Assembly: GCA_036268875.1 (NCBI GenBank)
Contig: DATATI010000034.1
Span: forward strand, 151,875-215,874
Length of the DNA stretch: 64,000 bases
DNA from: Polyangia bacterium
GTDB lineage: Bacteria; Myxococcota_A; Polyangia; Fen-1088
Direction of reading: 5' to 3'
Under the pieces are notes generated by a model. That model had not been told where the DNA came from. It made no database searches and saw only the letters and a program-made list of their open reading frames with translations. Every line of letters starts with the position of its first letter. Within the stretch, counting starts at the first letter, position 1. Of the stretch, positions 54,550 through 63,117 are shown one piece after another. The position numbers were made by a program, and so were the translations under genes.

Positions 54550-55525
54550 GCTCGCCCTGGCGTTGCCCCTCGTGGTCGCTGCTGCATCGAGCGAACCAGC
54601 GGCCCCGTCCGAGCCGGCGCCGCCGCTCATCGGCGTACCCGCGAGGCTCGCCCGGCGATCCGCGACGCTTGAGCCCTCAGGCATCGTGTGGGCGGCGAAG
54701 CTCGATCGCTATCTCGTGGTAAGCGACGACACGGGCCCCGCCAAGCACCACCACGAGCCATGGGTTCTGGCCATGAGCCGCGACGGCGTCTTCGACGCAG
54801 AGCCCGTGCCGCTGCTGGGCCTCGACGAGCTCAACGACGCCGAATCGATCTGCGCCGGCCCGAACGGGCTCTTCTTCCTGGTGACCTCGCACTCGCTCAA
54901 CAGGCGCGGCCTCGACAAGAACGCGCGCGATATGCTGTTGCTCCTCGGGCTCGAAGGGCGTGGACTGAGCGTGCTCGGCCGTCTCGATCTCAAAACGGCG
55001 CGGGCCTCCGACGGTAGCGGCTCGCTGCTCTCGCGTGCGGGCCTGCCAGCCGACGGACGACTCGACATCGAGGCCATCACGTATCGCGATGGCGCGTTGC
55101 TCGTCGGTCTGAAATCACCACTTTCCGCGCATGACGGCGCCGTCGTCCTCGCCTTCGCGAACCCCGTGGCGGCGCTACGGGCGGGCCGCCTGCCGCCGGG
55201 GGCCATCACGCGCCGGTGGGAGATCGCTCTTCATGGCGCGGCGGGCGGGGTCCCGGAGGGTATCGCCGACCTCACGACGCTGCCCGACGGGCGCATCGCC
55301 GTACTGGCGAATTCACCGAAGGGCCGTGCGAGCGACCATGGCGGCTCACTGTACTGGTTTCACCCTGACACGGGCGGCGTGACCTTCGTGCGCCAGTGGG
55401 TCGGCTTCCACCCCGAAGGGATAACGCTCGCGGCTGACGGCAAGGGGCTCGTGATCGTGTTCGACGCCAACACGGAACCGCCGCGCTGGACACGCTGGCC
55501 CTTGCCAGCGCTGGGCGCGCCTTGA
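54536..55525 (+). CDS. Exported DUF3616-like protein
   Basis: A 329-residue protein with a signal peptide (about 1-17). Strand-turn repeats suggest a beta-propeller: EPSGIVWAAKLDRYLVVSDD, DELNDAESIC, FLVTSHSLNRRG, RLDIEAITYRDG, VPEGIADLTTL. The SHS and dE motifs resemble DUF3616. The ATG at 54536 is in frame with a longer reading (from 54065) that lies inside the adaptor gene; GGTGAGG precedes it. Its TGA overlaps the TTG of the TolC-type gene. Function unknown; perhaps binds or cleaves the exported product. Confidence 0.65.
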   Translation: MFVSELALALPLVVAAASSEPAAPSEPAPPLIGVPARLARRSATLEPSGIVWAAKLDRYLVVSDDTGPAKHHHEPWVLAMSRDGVFDAEPVPLLGLDELNDAESICAGPNGLFFLVTSHSLNRRGLDKNARDMLLLLGLEGRGLSVLGRLDLKTARASDGSGSLLSRAGLPADGRLDIEAITYRDGALLVGLKSPLSAHDGAVVLAFANPVAALRAGRLPPGAITRRWEIALHGAAGGVPEGIADLTTLPDGRIAVLANSPKGRASDHGGSLYWFHPDTGGVTFVRQWVGFHPEGITLAADGKGLVIVFDANTEPPRWTRWPLPALGAP

Positions 55526-56898
55526 AGGCGGCCCGCGGCGCGCGACGCCGGGCTGCCGCGGAGCTCGCTTACGCAGCCGCGGCGCTGGTCGCGGCCGGCT
55601 GTTATCACCCGCGTCCGCTCGATGCGCGCGCCCTCATGAACGAGCTCGCGGCCCAACCTGAGAACGGTTCCGCGGCCGCGCCTGGGCGGCCCGCAATCAC
55701 GCCTCCACCCGGGCTGACCGAGGAGGCGGCGGTCGCATTCGCGATGCGCGGCAACCCCGACCTGCGCGCCTTGCGCCTTGCCCGCGGCATCGCCGAGGGC
55801 GAGGTCGTCGCCGCAGGCGCGCTGGCCAACCCCACGATCGGGTTCGACGTCATCCACATCGAGGATTGGGTGAAGACGGAGACCAAGACGCAAGGATGGG
55901 CTTTGCAGCTCGGGTGGCAGCCGCCGCAGCCGGAGGCGTTCGCCGCGAAGCGCGCGGCCGCGCGCGCCGGTGCGCAAGCCGTCGACGCCGACATCGCCGA
56001 GGCGGAATGGCAAGTCGCCACATCCGTGCGCGCGGCACACGCGGCCCTGCTCACGCTCGCCGACAAGCGCGCGCTTGTCGAGAAGGAGCTCGAGGCGCGC
56101 CGCAAGATTGTTGACCTCGTGGGCAAGCGCGTCGCGGGAGGCGCCTCGACGCGTCTTGACCTTGGTGTCGCGCAGCTGGCCGTCGCCCAAGTCGAACGGG
56201 AACATGACGAGCTCGCGGCGGAGCAGATCGAGGCGGGGACGTTGCTCGGCCAGCTCCTCGGCACGGCGCCGGTGTCCGACGTCGCCGGTGCGCTCGCCGG
56301 CGAGACGCGCTCTCCGCCCGCGCTCGACGCGCTCGTCGACGCGGCGCTGGAAGTACGGCCGGCGCTGGCCGCCGAAGAGCGGCGCTACCACCAGCGCGAA
56401 GAAAACGTGAGGCTCGAACACGCTCAGCGTTTTCCGTGGTTCAAATTCACGGCCATCCCGCGCTACCGCGCCGACGGCTCGGACGTCCACCCGCGCGATT
56501 TCTCCGCGGGTATCGAGCTCACCGTGCCGATCCTCAACCTGAACGGCGGCCCCATCCAGATCGCCGAGGCGTCTCGGGATCGGGAGCGCGAGCTGTTCGC
56601 CAAGCTCGTGGGAGGCATCCGGCGGGACCTCGCGGGCGCGCGCGAAGAGATTGAGCTGCGCGCCGTGACGCTGCGCCGCTACCAGGCCGACGTGCTGCCG
56701 AGCCTCGACGCACAGGAGAAGCTGCTGGCGGCGGCCGTCGCGGGCGGACAGCTCGACATCGTCGCGCTCACGACGGCCGAGGATGGCATCCTGCGCACGC
56801 GCAGCACCTACGTCGACCTCAAACTCGCCGCCTACCGGGCATGGTTGGCACTCGATCGCGCCGTCGGACGGCGACAGTCTACGCCGGCGTCGCGCTGA
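55522..56898 (+). CDS. TolC-family outer-membrane factor
   Basis: A 458-residue outer-membrane efflux protein with a lipobox-like N-terminus (VAAGCYHP), as in the NodT-type branch of TolC proteins. Two long helical repeats are visible (about 85-250 and 290-440) with barrel strands between, such as FSAGIELTVPILNLNGG. The TTG start overlaps the previous stop as TTGA. It closes the operon that begins at 49938 and gives it an outer-membrane exit. Convergent with the choice-of-anchor-type gene, 17 bp between. Confidence 0.88.
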   Translation: MKAARGARRRAAAELAYAAAALVAAGCYHPRPLDARALMNELAAQPENGSAAAPGRPAITPPPGLTEEAAVAFAMRGNPDLRALRLARGIAEGEVVAAGALANPTIGFDVIHIEDWVKTETKTQGWALQLGWQPPQPEAFAAKRAAARAGAQAVDADIAEAEWQVATSVRAAHAALLTLADKRALVEKELEARRKIVDLVGKRVAGGASTRLDLGVAQLAVAQVEREHDELAAEQIEAGTLLGQLLGTAPVSDVAGALAGETRSPPALDALVDAALEVRPALAAEERRYHQREENVRLEHAQRFPWFKFTAIPRYRADGSDVHPRDFSAGIELTVPILNLNGGPIQIAEASRDRERELFAKLVGGIRRDLAGAREEIELRAVTLRRYQADVLPSLDAQEKLLAAAVAGGQLDIVALTTAEDGILRTRSTYVDLKLAAYRAWLALDRAVGRRQSTPASR

Positions 56899-56915
56899 AG
56901 AATCACTGCACCGGA

Positions 56916-58172
56916 TCATTGCACCGGAGCTGGCGCGGCGGCCCCACACACGCCACCCGCCTGGGTGAGCGCGGGGTCGTAGCTGATGTGGACGTCGCCA
57001 CCGACCGAGAGCGTCCCCACGAACAGGCTGCCGGAGAGGGACAGGCCCTGGCCCGCCGAGAACACGGCGGCCGGCGCGTAGACGAATGCGCCGAATTGGA
57101 TCTGGTCGGGCAGCGAGACCGTCGATGATCCAACCCAAAGACGCGTCGAAGCGGGCGTCTGCGGCGAACCGAAAACCCTTCCCGTCGCATAGAACGAGCC
57201 CCCGACGACGAGGTCGAGGGTCGCGCCCTCATCGAGTGTCACCGAGAGCGTGTTGCCGAGCCGGACGTCGCCGGCGACGAAGATGCCCACGTGGCCGTGC
57301 ACGCGCAGCTCGAGGGCACCCGCGTCCCCGGTGTGGATCGTGTCGAGGTAATATTCGCCGCATGGCCAGTCCACGCTCTGCGCCGTCTCGAGATCGTCGA
57401 GCAGGTCGTCCGAGAAGGGCAAAAATGCGTTCGCGTTCTTCGCTCGCCGCGCCGCAACGGCGGCGCCGACGTCGAATGCGGGACCGGACGCGCAGCCGCA
57501 GGGCGGCGCGACGGACACGGGCTCGCGCTTCGTCGACTTGGCCTGGACGGAGGTGGCGACAGTGGCGTCCGCGGGCGCATGTAGCGTGGCCCCGACGACC
57601 AGACCGCCCGAGACGTCACCCGAGAGGTAGCCGTCGCCCGTGATCCAGTAGGACGAGGACACATGAACGTTGCCCGCGAGGTGGGCGTTGCCGAGGACGT
57701 GTCCCCCGGTGCCGAGAACGACATCGCCCGTGCCCGCGGAGATGAAGCTCCCGGGCACGTCCCAGTGCCCGGGGACACGCAAGGCGCCGTCGGTGCCGAC
57801 GGCTGCGAAGAAGCTGTGCGCGAGCAGCCCGTCGACGGGGTGGCTGCCGGGCCAGGGGTTCGCCGGTGGCGGCGGGCCGCCGGGCGGCGGCGGCGGACCG
57901 CCGGAGCCGCTCGGGGTCCCGAAAGCACCGACCAAAAAGTTGCCGGCGAGCACGAGATCGTTGCAGGCACACAGTGCGTAGCGCCCGATCTGGGCGGCGA
58001 GGGCGCCGGCACAGGCGCTCTGGCTCCCGTCGACAAGCTGGATGGGCGGCCCGGGGGCCGCGCAGGCGGCCGTCGCCGGCGCCTCGACGAGCTCCGTCGT
58101 GCGCGTGCACCCGAGCGCGCCGGCAATAAAAGCCAGCGCGACGACTGAGAGCACGCGCGTCACGGCCCTCAC
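56916..58172 (-). CDS. Lipoprotein with polymer-forming or adhesin-like beta-helix
   Basis: A 418-residue lipoprotein (lipobox near residue 22, AGALGCTR) with a Pro/Gly-rich segment (about 90-110). The rest has repeated short strands typical of a right-handed beta-helix (VLGTGGHVLGNAHLAGNVHVSS, GYLSGDVSGGLVVGATLHA). It resembles DUF7305/bactofilin-like and adhesin-type surface proteins of Myxococcota. The GTG start overlaps the anti-sigma stop as GTGA, so it is last in the sigma-factor operon and a likely target or partner. Confidence 0.7.
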   Translation of the reverse strand: MRAVTRVLSVVALAFIAGALGCTRTTELVEAPATAACAAPGPPIQLVDGSQSACAGALAAQIGRYALCACNDLVLAGNFLVGAFGTPSGSGGPPPPPGGPPPPANPWPGSHPVDGLLAHSFFAAVGTDGALRVPGHWDVPGSFISAGTGDVVLGTGGHVLGNAHLAGNVHVSSSYWITGDGYLSGDVSGGLVVGATLHAPADATVATSVQAKSTKREPVSVAPPCGCASGPAFDVGAAVAARRAKNANAFLPFSDDLLDDLETAQSVDWPCGEYYLDTIHTGDAGALELRVHGHVGIFVAGDVRLGNTLSVTLDEGATLDLVVGGSFYATGRVFGSPQTPASTRLWVGSSTVSLPDQIQFGAFVYAPAAVFSAGQGLSLSGSLFVGTLSVGGDVHISYDPALTQAGGVCGAAAPAPVQ

Positions 58173-59356
58173 TCGCGCGCGTGGAGCTGCCGAATTCGCT
58201 CGTCCGCCTCACGCGCGAAGCGTCCACGCGGGTAGCGCGCGAGATAGTCGTCGAAAGCCGCGCGCGCTGCCGCCTCGGCGCCGCGCTCGGATAGAAGCTG
58301 GCCAGCCGCGAAGGCCGCGGTCTCGCCCTCGGGCGTCCTTTCGTACCGGCGTGTCACGGCCCGGTAGGCCGCGATTGCCTCGTCAGGGCGGCGCTCGACG
58401 AGCAGCACATCCGCCGCGAGGAGATCGAGACTCGGGCGCTCGGACGCCCTCGGACCTGCGGCGCGCGCCCGAGCCATCAGGGTGCGCGAGCGATCGGAGT
58501 CGCCTTCGGAGAGCGCGGCGCGCGCGCGAGCGAGAAGGTCGGCGACGCTGACGACGAAGCGCCGCACCGGAGCGCGCGCAGCCGTCGGCGTCGCCGACAC
58601 GAGGTGCGCGGGCGCGACCTCGGGCACGGGCAGGGGCGTGACCGCCGGCGCGACGTCGGCTGGCGGCGGGCTCCAGGATTGGCCGGCCGAGACATATGCC
58701 AGCTCGTGCCCATCGAGGTCGAGGACTTCAACGCGCCCGCGGAGCGTGCGCACACCCGACAGCGTGACGACGAAACGCGTCCCCAGCACCTCGACGATGA
58801 AGCGGCCCGTCGTCACGCGGAAGCGGCGCGCGCTGTGCTCGATCACGTCGACGTCGACTCGGCCGCGCGTGAGCGCGAGGGTCCGTGTCGTCGGATGGAA
58901 CGTCAGCACTGTGCCGTCGTCGTATCGTACGTCGGCGCCGCCGAAGGCGAGCACGCCAGGTTGAGATCGTTCGAGCGTCTGGCCCTCGGCAAATACCGGA
59001 GAGCCGGTGAGGCGCGGCGGCAGGCGCCACACGGCGACCAGCCCTCCAGCGCCGACCGCGAGCGCGGCGAAGGCAGCGAGCGCGACGCGCGAACGACGGC
59101 GCGGCGCCGCACCGAGGCGCGACCGCGTGGACGATTCGGTCGTCACAAGGCGCGCGACGATCCGCCGCTCCGCAGCCGGCCCGAGCCGGGGAGGCGGCTG
59201 GCCGCGTAGCTCGCCGAGAAGCTGAAAAGCGGCGCGCGACTCTCGACAGCGCGCGCAACCCTCGAGATGACCCTCGACCTCCAGTCGCACGCCGTCGCTC
59301 GCCGTGTCGCGCACGATGTCGAGCAATCGCCGTTCGATCGAGCCACAGGAGCTCAC
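58169..59356 (-). CDS. Anti-sigma factor-like protein with FecR domain and TPR tail
   Basis: A 395-residue protein: zinc-finger of HC2 type at the N-terminus (HLEGCARC), one membrane helix (about 88-110), a FecR-type domain (about 120-225, FRVTTGRFIVEVLGTRFVV) and TPR-like helices to the end (GPRASERPSL, GETAAFAAGQLLSERG). It would hold the sigma factor in the cytoplasm and sense a signal in the periplasm. I choose the GTG at 59356, which overlaps the sigma stop as GTGA; an ATG at 59374 is also possible. Confidence 0.82.
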   Translation of the reverse strand: MSSCGSIERRLLDIVRDTASDGVRLEVEGHLEGCARCRESRAAFQLLGELRGQPPPRLGPAAERRIVARLVTTESSTRSRLGAAPRRRSRVALAAFAALAVGAGGLVAVWRLPPRLTGSPVFAEGQTLERSQPGVLAFGGADVRYDDGTVLTFHPTTRTLALTRGRVDVDVIEHSARRFRVTTGRFIVEVLGTRFVVTLSGVRTLRGRVEVLDLDGHELAYVSAGQSWSPPPADVAPAVTPLPVPEVAPAHLVSATPTAARAPVRRFVVSVADLLARARAALSEGDSDRSRTLMARARAAGPRASERPSLDLLAADVLLVERRPDEAIAAYRAVTRRYERTPEGETAAFAAGQLLSERGAEAAARAAFDDYLARYPRGRFAREADERIRQLHARE

Positions 59357-60015
59357 GTGTTCTCCTCCGGCCAATCGCCGATCAGCCCCGCCGCCAGCTC
59401 CCGGAGCTCGGGATCATTGCGCACGATCTTCCGCAGCTCGCGGCGCGCGAAAAACATGCGCGAGCGCGTCGCCGTCTGGGTCGCGCGCATGAGCGCGGCG
59501 ATCTCCTCGACGGAGCGATCTTCCAGGACGTAGAGCAAGAGCGCGATGCGCTTCTTCGGGGCGATGCGGTCGCACGCCGCGTGCAGCTTGGCGGCCAGGC
59601 GTCGCCCGTCGAGGCGGTCATCGGCCTCGACGCCGCTGCCATCGACGAGCGCGAGGGAGGTCGGCGCTCGATCGTCGGCGACAAGCTCGAGCGGGACGTG
59701 GCGCCGCACCTTGCCTGCGCGCAGGTGGTGGTGGGCGACGTTGACCGCGATCCCGCACAGCCAGGTGCTGAGCTTGGCCTCGCCGCGGAAACGTCCGAGG
59801 TTGGCGATCGCCTCGGCGAACGTCGTCTGCACCAGGTCTTCGAAATCAGCGGTCGGCCCCACCAGGCGGCCAATGACGCCCTCGATCATCGCGCCATACG
59901 CGCGGTAGAGCGCCTCCACGGCCTCGGGCCGCCGGGCGCGGCAGCCGGCCAGGGCGGGATCGTCCGCAGCCATCTCGAGGATCGGGAAAGCGCGCGCTTT
60001 GGCGGATCTGGTCAT
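59353..60015 (-). CDS. ECF-type RNA polymerase sigma factor
   Basis: A 220-residue sigma-70 family protein with region 2 (FEDLVQTTFAEAIANLGRFRGEAKLSTWL) and region 4 (KKRIALLLYVLEDRSVEEIAALM). There is no region 3, as in extracytoplasmic-function factors. GGAGGTC just before the ATG at 60015 sets the start; a longer frame from 60138 is less likely. It is coupled by overlap to its anti-sigma factor, and follows the barrel gene after about 46 bp. Confidence 0.88.
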   Translation of the reverse strand: MTRSAKARAFPILEMAADDPALAGCRARRPEAVEALYRAYGAMIEGVIGRLVGPTADFEDLVQTTFAEAIANLGRFRGEAKLSTWLCGIAVNVAHHHLRAGKVRRHVPLELVADDRAPTSLALVDGSGVEADDRLDGRRLAAKLHAACDRIAPKKRIALLLYVLEDRSVEEIAALMRATQTATRSRMFFARRELRKIVRNDPELRELAAGLIGDWPEENT

Positions 60016-60061
60016 TGACCTCCGGTGAGTGCCTTCACAGTATGATCGTGTTGAAAGCAGC

Positions 60062-61156
60062 TCACAGAAGCAACCACTCGAGGCCGATGGCCGCGCTCGA
60101 CACCATGCCGCCCGTGTCGAGGGCGGGCTGCGCCGCAATCGTGAATTGCTGTTTCGGCACCAAGGCTTCGATCGTCGCGCTGAGGAACACCTTCATGTAG
60201 GCAGCGAGCGGGACATCGACGCGCGCGACGCCGCCGAGGCCGAGCGAATAACGACGCACGCCGCGCATGAGATCTTCGCCGTCGTTGATCGTGACGTCGA
60301 ACGCGTGGAGGCTGGCGCGGGGACCGGCTCCCAAGCTCGCGAAGGAGCCGACGCGCGTCAACACGAGGCCGAGGCCCACCGGCACGTCGGAAATGGTCAC
60401 GGCATAGCCACGCACCATCGCCGTGGGCTGCGTTGTGATCTTCGCGTCCAAGACAAGTGACACCGGCGTTGCGGCGCTGCGGCCGAGCCGCGCCTCGACA
60501 GCGACCAGGATGCCGTGGCGGAGCCAGTTCGAATCGGATGGCACGACGACGTTGTAGGCCACTGCTAGACCGAAGCGGTGCGCGGGTACCGGTTCGGCGG
60601 CCGGACGCGCCACGATGGCGGGCGGCGCGCCCGCACCCGTCGGCTCGGGCGGTCTGACGGTAGGTGGCGGAGCCGGCGCCGTCACGGGTTTGGGCTTTGG
60701 CGAAGCCACTGCGGGCGCGTCTTCGGCGGCGCGCGCCTGACGACGGGACAGAAGCGAGCGCACCTTTAACGCAACGTCCTCGGCGGCGCGCTCGGCACCG
60801 AGCGGTGCGATCTCGGTCTGCCGGAGATCGCGCGCGTCGACATCGAAGGCGCAATAAGCAGAACGTCCATCCGCCAGTCGGCTGCTCCACAGAACGATGT
60901 CCGCACTCTCGTGGCGCGCGTCCTCGACCAGCTGGCGGACGACGGCGAGCCCGCATGTCCTCGGCGCCGGGCCGCCGAGCACAAGGCGCCGATCGACATC
61001 GCCCGTGTAGATCCGTAGCGCCTCGACGAGGCGCGCGTCCTCGGTGCCGAGGGCGCTGCTCAGCACGAGGATCGTCGAGGCATCTGCGCGGGCCCGGCCG
61101 CCGGCGGCCATCACCATGAAGAACGGCATGACGAGCGCGACGCGCGACCTGGACAC
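60062..61156 (-). CDS. Outer-membrane beta-barrel protein upstream of the sigma factor
   Basis: A 364-residue exported protein: signal peptide (about 1-24, ending ARADA), a Rossmann-like or PEGA-like periplasmic part (about 25-145), a Pro/Ala linker (about 150-195) and a C-terminal barrel of about 170 residues ending with LEWLLL. I choose the GTG at 61156 as it gives a normal signal peptide; a TTG at 61186 would add ten residues. First gene of the operon with the ECF sigma and anti-sigma, so perhaps the sensor or target. No family recognised. Confidence 0.6.
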   Translation of the reverse strand: MSRSRVALVMPFFMVMAAGGRARADASTILVLSSALGTEDARLVEALRIYTGDVDRRLVLGGPAPRTCGLAVVRQLVEDARHESADIVLWSSRLADGRSAYCAFDVDARDLRQTEIAPLGAERAAEDVALKVRSLLSRRQARAAEDAPAVASPKPKPVTAPAPPPTVRPPEPTGAGAPPAIVARPAAEPVPAHRFGLAVAYNVVVPSDSNWLRHGILVAVEARLGRSAATPVSLVLDAKITTQPTAMVRGYAVTISDVPVGLGLVLTRVGSFASLGAGPRASLHAFDVTINDGEDLMRGVRRYSLGLGGVARVDVPLAAYMKVFLSATIEALVPKQQFTIAAQPALDTGGMVSSAAIGLEWLLL

Positions 61157-61264
61157 CCGATCGAGCTTAACAGTGCGTTGTCGCAATCGCTTTGGGCATA
61201 CGACGGTTCTGGTGACGACCTTTCAACATTACTGTTACTGAAGGCACTGATCCCAGCAAACCCT

Positions 61265-61280
61265 TCAGGCCGTCGCCTGA
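61265..61280. promoter_or_regulatory. Inverted repeat TCAGGC-N4-GCCTGA before the endostatin-like gene
   Basis: A perfect 6-bp inverted repeat with a 4-nt loop ends 12 nt before the ATG at 61293, between divergent genes. It could be an operator or a small hairpin over the ribosome binding site. Confidence 0.3.
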
Positions 61281-61292
61281 TCCGAGGCCCCC

Positions 61293-62285
61293 ATGACGAA
61301 CCTGCGACGCCGAACGATGATTGTGCCTTTGGCCATCGCCCTCGTGACGGCTTGTTCGGCCTCCAGCGAGCCGATGGGAGGTGCGTCCGGCGGTAGCAGC
61401 GGCGAGTCGGGCGGCGCCGGGGGCGGTACTGGCGGGACGCCGGGTGGTAGCGGCGGCGCCGGTGGGACGATGGCCGGGAACGGTACCGGCGGGACGGTGG
61501 GCGCGAATGGCACAGGTGGGACAGCGGGCGCGAGCGGCACCGGTGGCGCCTCGGGCGCCGGCGGCGCTTTGGCGCACTTCAGCTTCTTCGCGACAAGCCT
61601 CAAGGCCATGAGGATGCTTTCGGGCAACGAAAATGGGTTCGGCGGCGACCTGCATTACGGCCAGGCGAACGGGCTCGCCGGTGCAGACATGATCTGTTCC
61701 GACATCGCGGAGATGTCGATGCCGGGCTCGAGCGCGAAGCAGTGGCGCGCCTTCCTGAGCACGGTCTCAAACCCGAGCCAGGTTAATGCGAAGGATCGAA
61801 TTGGCACGGGCCCCTGGTACGATCGCACGGGCCGGCTCATCGCTTCCACCCTCACGGCGCTGCTGATGCAGCGGCCCGGGGATGCGAGCGCAGCGATCAG
61901 GAACGACTTGCCAAACGAGAACGGCATTGCCAACCACAACCCCGACGGCACGGGCCAGGTTGATAACCACGACTTCCTCACCGGCACGGGCACGGACGGC
62001 AACCTCTATAAGCCGTCGTCGGGCGGTATGGGCCCGACCCGCGCTGGTTCTCTGACCGCGACGTGTTACGACTGGACCTCGAACATGCAGGCCGCGAACA
62101 TGGGCCCTTGGTGCGGTCACTCGTGGGGCGCGCAGAGCGGCCAGGATTGGAAGTCGTCCCTGGCGGAGGGCGGTTGCGGGGCAGGCGTCAACCTCATCGA
62201 GATGGGCGGCCCGCAAAGGGGCGTGTACACCGTGGGGACGGGCGGCGGCTACGGCGGCATCTACTGCTTCGCGCTCACACCGTAG
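61293..62285 (+). CDS. Endostatin-like (DUF1554-type) lipoprotein 3
   Basis: A 330-residue lipoprotein (lipobox ALVTACSA) with a Gly/Ser/Thr-rich linker (about 25-92), then the same endostatin-like domain as the products at 43016 and 50918: FSFFATSLKAMRMLSGNE, GLAGADMICSDIAE, WRAFLSTV, GPWYDRTG, NDLPNENG, DNHDFLTGTG, GHSWGAQ and GGYGGIYCFALTP. GAGG lies before the ATG. It is next to the DUF47 gene, about 65 bp apart. Confidence 0.75.
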   Translation: MTNLRRRTMIVPLAIALVTACSASSEPMGGASGGSSGESGGAGGGTGGTPGGSGGAGGTMAGNGTGGTVGANGTGGTAGASGTGGASGAGGALAHFSFFATSLKAMRMLSGNENGFGGDLHYGQANGLAGADMICSDIAEMSMPGSSAKQWRAFLSTVSNPSQVNAKDRIGTGPWYDRTGRLIASTLTALLMQRPGDASAAIRNDLPNENGIANHNPDGTGQVDNHDFLTGTGTDGNLYKPSSGGMGPTRAGSLTATCYDWTSNMQAANMGPWCGHSWGAQSGQDWKSSLAEGGCGAGVNLIEMGGPQRGVYTVGTGGGYGGIYCFALTP

Positions 62286-62350
62286 GTTTCTGGTAGGGCC
62301 GGAGACACCGCCTCAAGCTCGGCATCAGAGCGCAATCCGGTGAACACGCC

Positions 62351-62971
62351 ATGAGACTCCTGCCGCACGATCGCTCGTTCTTTTCTCATTTCGAGGCGCA
62401 GGGACGCAAGACGGTCGAGGGATGCAAGGCCTTCGTCAACATGATCGACAATCCAACGGGATTGCCCGGTCAGGCCCAGCGAATCAAGCAGATTGAGCAC
62501 GAGTGTGACGAGATTACCCACGCCGTCGTGTCCGCGTTACATAAGACCTTCATCACGCCGATAGACCGCAATGACATTTACAAGCTCATTACCAAGATGG
62601 ACGACATCATGGACCTCGTCGAAGCCGCCGCCGAGCGGCTCGCCCTTTATGAGCTCACCGCGATGACGAAGGAGGCCGGAGATCTCGCGCGTTGCCTCGT
62701 GAGCAGCGCCGAGCATGTCCTCGGCGCAGTCATAGGAGTTCGCGACCTTGGAAAGCCCGATGCCATACTCGAGCATTGCCTCGAGATCAACAGGCTCGAG
62801 AACGTCGCCGACGACCTCTTGCGTGGCGCCCTCGCCAGGTTGTTCCGCGAGGAGAAAGATCCAATCTCCGTCATCAAATGGAAGGAGATCTACGAGACAC
62901 TTGAAGCCGCCACCGACCGCTGCGAAGACGTCGCGAACGTTATCGAAGGTGTAGTCCTGGAGAATAGCTGA
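62351..62971 (+). CDS. DUF47 (PhoU-like) phosphate transport regulator
   Basis: A 206-residue all-helical protein of the DUF47 family, distant kin of PhoU. The N-terminal LLPHDRSFFSHFEAQ, the EHECDEITHAVV metal-binding type motif and the RLENVADDLLR motif fit well. Such proteins usually sit beside a PitA-type phosphate transporter and control phosphate uptake; the transporter is not in this window. Its presence here adds to the phosphate theme set by the VTC operon. Weak ribosome binding site. Confidence 0.88.
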   Translation: MRLLPHDRSFFSHFEAQGRKTVEGCKAFVNMIDNPTGLPGQAQRIKQIEHECDEITHAVVSALHKTFITPIDRNDIYKLITKMDDIMDLVEAAAERLALYELTAMTKEAGDLARCLVSSAEHVLGAVIGVRDLGKPDAILEHCLEINRLENVADDLLRGALARLFREEKDPISVIKWKEIYETLEAATDRCEDVANVIEGVVLENS

Positions 62972-63117
62972 AGGTCCTGTCCTGAGTTTCGTTTAGCCGG
63001 ATCTTCTGGCCGCGGACCGGTAGCCGGCCTTCGCAATGTCTTCGTGTGCTGAAATTGGATCGAGGCCCAATCACGCCGCTTCCCGGCGGTAGATGTTCGG
63101 CAAGCCGTTGATGAACG

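Noticed and set aside
49938-56898. The adaptor and TolC-type factor read as an ordinary drug efflux pump
   Set aside because: No inner-membrane pump gene is in the operon or its neighbourhood, and the VTC-DUF4956 genes are tightly coupled to them. The reading stays open if a pump is encoded elsewhere.
41936-56898. A CotH-type kinase expected beside VTC and DUF4956
   Set aside because: No product here shows a CotH kinase pattern. The dikinase-like lipoprotein could stand in for it, but this is a guess.
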